Below are positions 8,883-10,008 of a stretch of 10,008 bases of DNA, one piece after another. Within the stretch, counting starts at the first letter, position 1. The number at the start of each line of letters is the position of its first letter. Position numbers and translations under genes: made by a program. A model generated the notes under the pieces. The model made no database searches and was not told the origin of the DNA. It saw nothing but the letters and a program-made list of their open reading frames with translations. Location: the NCBI GenBank assembly GCA_003024985.2, contig PXIH01S0019570.1. One strand, 5' to 3'. Source of the DNA: Euperipatoides rowelli. Its lineage: Eukaryota > Onychophora > Udeonychophora > Euonychophora > Peripatopsidae.

Positions 8883-9428
8883 GTGGGGCAAAAAACTCTT
8901 GACGAAGCTAACAACGCGAGATCTAAGCGAGAGATAATGAACGATTCTCATTATACCTCAGTGAAATTTAGCGACAGCAAAGTTTACACATCTGCAAAAC
9001 GGAGTATAAAAGTTAACGCAGAATTCTGGTATTTGGGAGAATTTGAAAAGCCTGAATTGTACTATTGAAAAACCTTTAAACCTTTTTACAGCTCTTCGTA
9101 AAATTGGCAAACAGAAAATTAGTAAATTGAGTATTCAAGGTGTAGTTTATTTACTGACAGCTCCAAGACAGCTACATAGGTCAAAGATGTCGAAACACAA
9201 CCACTAGAATTCATGAACATTACAATAATTCTTTCTCCCCTATTTTCCAATACAGTGAAAAATATGGTAAAGAACATTACTTTCATTCTGAAGACAACAT
9301 TACTATTTTGTTTAATTGAAAAAGATAGATTCAAACGTGAAACTTTTGAGTCACTAGCAATTACTTATTATAAGCCTACCCTCAATAATGATGCTGGTAA
9401 AAATTTGATGATAAAAAACATTAAGTAA
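8883..9428 (+). pseudogene. Broken GIY-YIG endonuclease gene (possibly the end of a Penelope-like element)
   Basis: The stretch reads through three frames in order. Frame 3 (8883-9065) gives an unrecognised, relatively CpG-rich segment with SIKVNAEFWYLGEFEKP. Frame 1 from 9067 gives KISKLSIQGVVYLLT, where VVY stands for the GIY motif. Frame 2 from 9173 gives YIGQRCRNTTTRIHEHY, the YIG motif with its downstream Arg, and then IFQYSEKYGKEHYFHSEDN. Frame 3 from 9318 gives EKDRFKRETFESLAITYYKP followed by TLNNDAGKNLM, ending at TAA 9426. The residues usual for GIY-YIG catalysis (two Tyr, Arg, a late Glu, and Asn in the TLN block) all have candidates. The R-x-x-x-ES...KPTLN-x-D-x-G ending resembles Penelope-like retroelement endonucleases. 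However, the Cys pair often found between GIY and YIG there is missing, and no reverse transcriptase lies upstream. A stand-alone GIY-YIG gene is the alternative. Starts are unclear. Confidence 0.72.
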
Positions 9429-9960
9429 ATAAAATTTTAAATTTTATTTTTTAACTTTGTAACATTTCTTATTTTTACGGTTATATTTTTAAAATTTGTT
9501 TGTATTTTAGTCTCTATTTTTTTTAGTTGCTTTGATAACTCATTCTCTTTCTACACGCTTAATCTCGTTCCAGTTATTGCTGCTAGTAAGTAATATATTT
9601 TTTACATTTTTGAACTTTGATTTTGTATTTTGACCAATTTTTGTATTATTTTATTTATTATTTTTCCTTTTGGTCATTTATGTAATTTTCTCTTGTTGCA
9701 ATAATTTGAGCTCTGACTTTTGGTTTCTTCCCATTTATATATTTTTCAGAAATATTTTTTACTTTCTTATTTTTTACCTGTTAAAAAATATTACATTTGA
9801 ACCTATGTTGTATTTTTATTTTTTTATATTCATAATTTATTATACCTTTTCTTTTTAATTTTGTCTTTATATTATTTTTATAACTTCATACCTCATTCTC
9901 CATCTCCCATTTTTATTTTTTGTTTTAATATTTTTTAGTGTACATAATTCTCCAATGTTC
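9429..9960. other. T-rich noncoding stretch after the GIY-YIG gene
   Basis: Strongly T-rich sequence with no recognisable coding. An AATAAA at 9428-9433 overlaps the GIY-YIG stop codon. The methionine-initiated frame at 9670-9858 is a low-complexity Phe/Tyr/Ile reading of T-runs and is not a gene. The stretch could be the 3' UTR of the preceding element. Confidence 0.6.
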
Positions 9961-9962
9961 AG

Positions 9963-10008
9963 CCGAAGATAGTACTTATTAACCAATGTACTGAAAGCTA
10001 TTGTCACA
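9963..10008 (+). ncRNA. Possible hammerhead-like relic or structured 3' end (very tentative)
   Basis: CCGAAGA (9963-9969) differs at one base from the hammerhead core CUGANGA. It is followed by a five-base stem AGTAC/GTACT (9971-9975 and 9988-9992) and immediately by GAAA (9993-9996), the second hammerhead core. GTC occurs at 10003-10005. Penelope-like elements are known to carry such ribozymes in their terminal repeats, and a GIY-YIG gene lies upstream. However, no satisfactory third stem can be formed before the window ends. Chance or a decayed copy are both possible. Confidence 0.2.

Noticed and set aside
9586-9591. Consensus splice donor GTAAGT after a short possible exon
   Set aside because: The preceding segment is about a dozen bases and has no coding support.
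9670-9858. Hydrophobic 62-codon frame resembling a membrane protein
   Set aside because: Low-complexity translation of T-runs with no motif or codon signal.

Overview
The window looks like AT-rich genomic DNA from an invertebrate animal. Nearly everything recognisable in it is a decayed transposable element. It has metazoan-type LINE reverse transcriptases with broken frames, microsatellite 3' tails, AATAAA signals, and no ribosome-binding-site or operon structure. I cannot name the species; an AT-rich cnidarian or arthropod would fit. No intact host gene, tRNA, rRNA or CRISPR array was found. All recognisable elements lie on the + strand.

Layout. (1) 1-124: T-rich sequence with repeated TTCCGGTT. 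(2) 125-2384: a 5'-truncated CR1/jockey-group LINE with its 3' UTR and an AAATA-type tail. (3) 2392-2904: the C-terminal tail and 3' UTR of a second LINE. (4) 2905-4312: a longer copy of a LINE related to the second one, with a FIDD-type RT, ending in (TAA)n. (5) 4325-4482 and 5782-6150: two halves of one Ty1/copia pol remnant, separated by an insertion. (6) 4483-5781: that insertion, a hAT-like DNA transposon with 12-bp TIRs and an imperfect 8-bp target duplication. It keeps only the start of its transposase and is itself interrupted by a LINE C-terminal tail (4937-5233) and a (TA)n array. (7) 6281-8219: a full-length but broken single-exon-like gene of a multicopy invertebrate family of unknown function, with Cys clusters, a D-x-C-x-G-Q-N motif and a late DS-x-H-x(3)-E motif. 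(8) 8883-9428: a broken GIY-YIG endonuclease gene, possibly the end of a Penelope-like element. (9) 9429-10008: T-rich noncoding sequence with a possible ribozyme-like relic at the very end.

History. The nesting gives a relative order: copia first, then hAT into copia, then the LINE tail and TA array into hAT. The genes do not work together; this is a graveyard of independent mobile elements. The two segments most worth follow-up are the unknown-family gene at 6281-8219 and the GIY-YIG gene at 8883-9428, because their conserved motifs survive across frame breaks.
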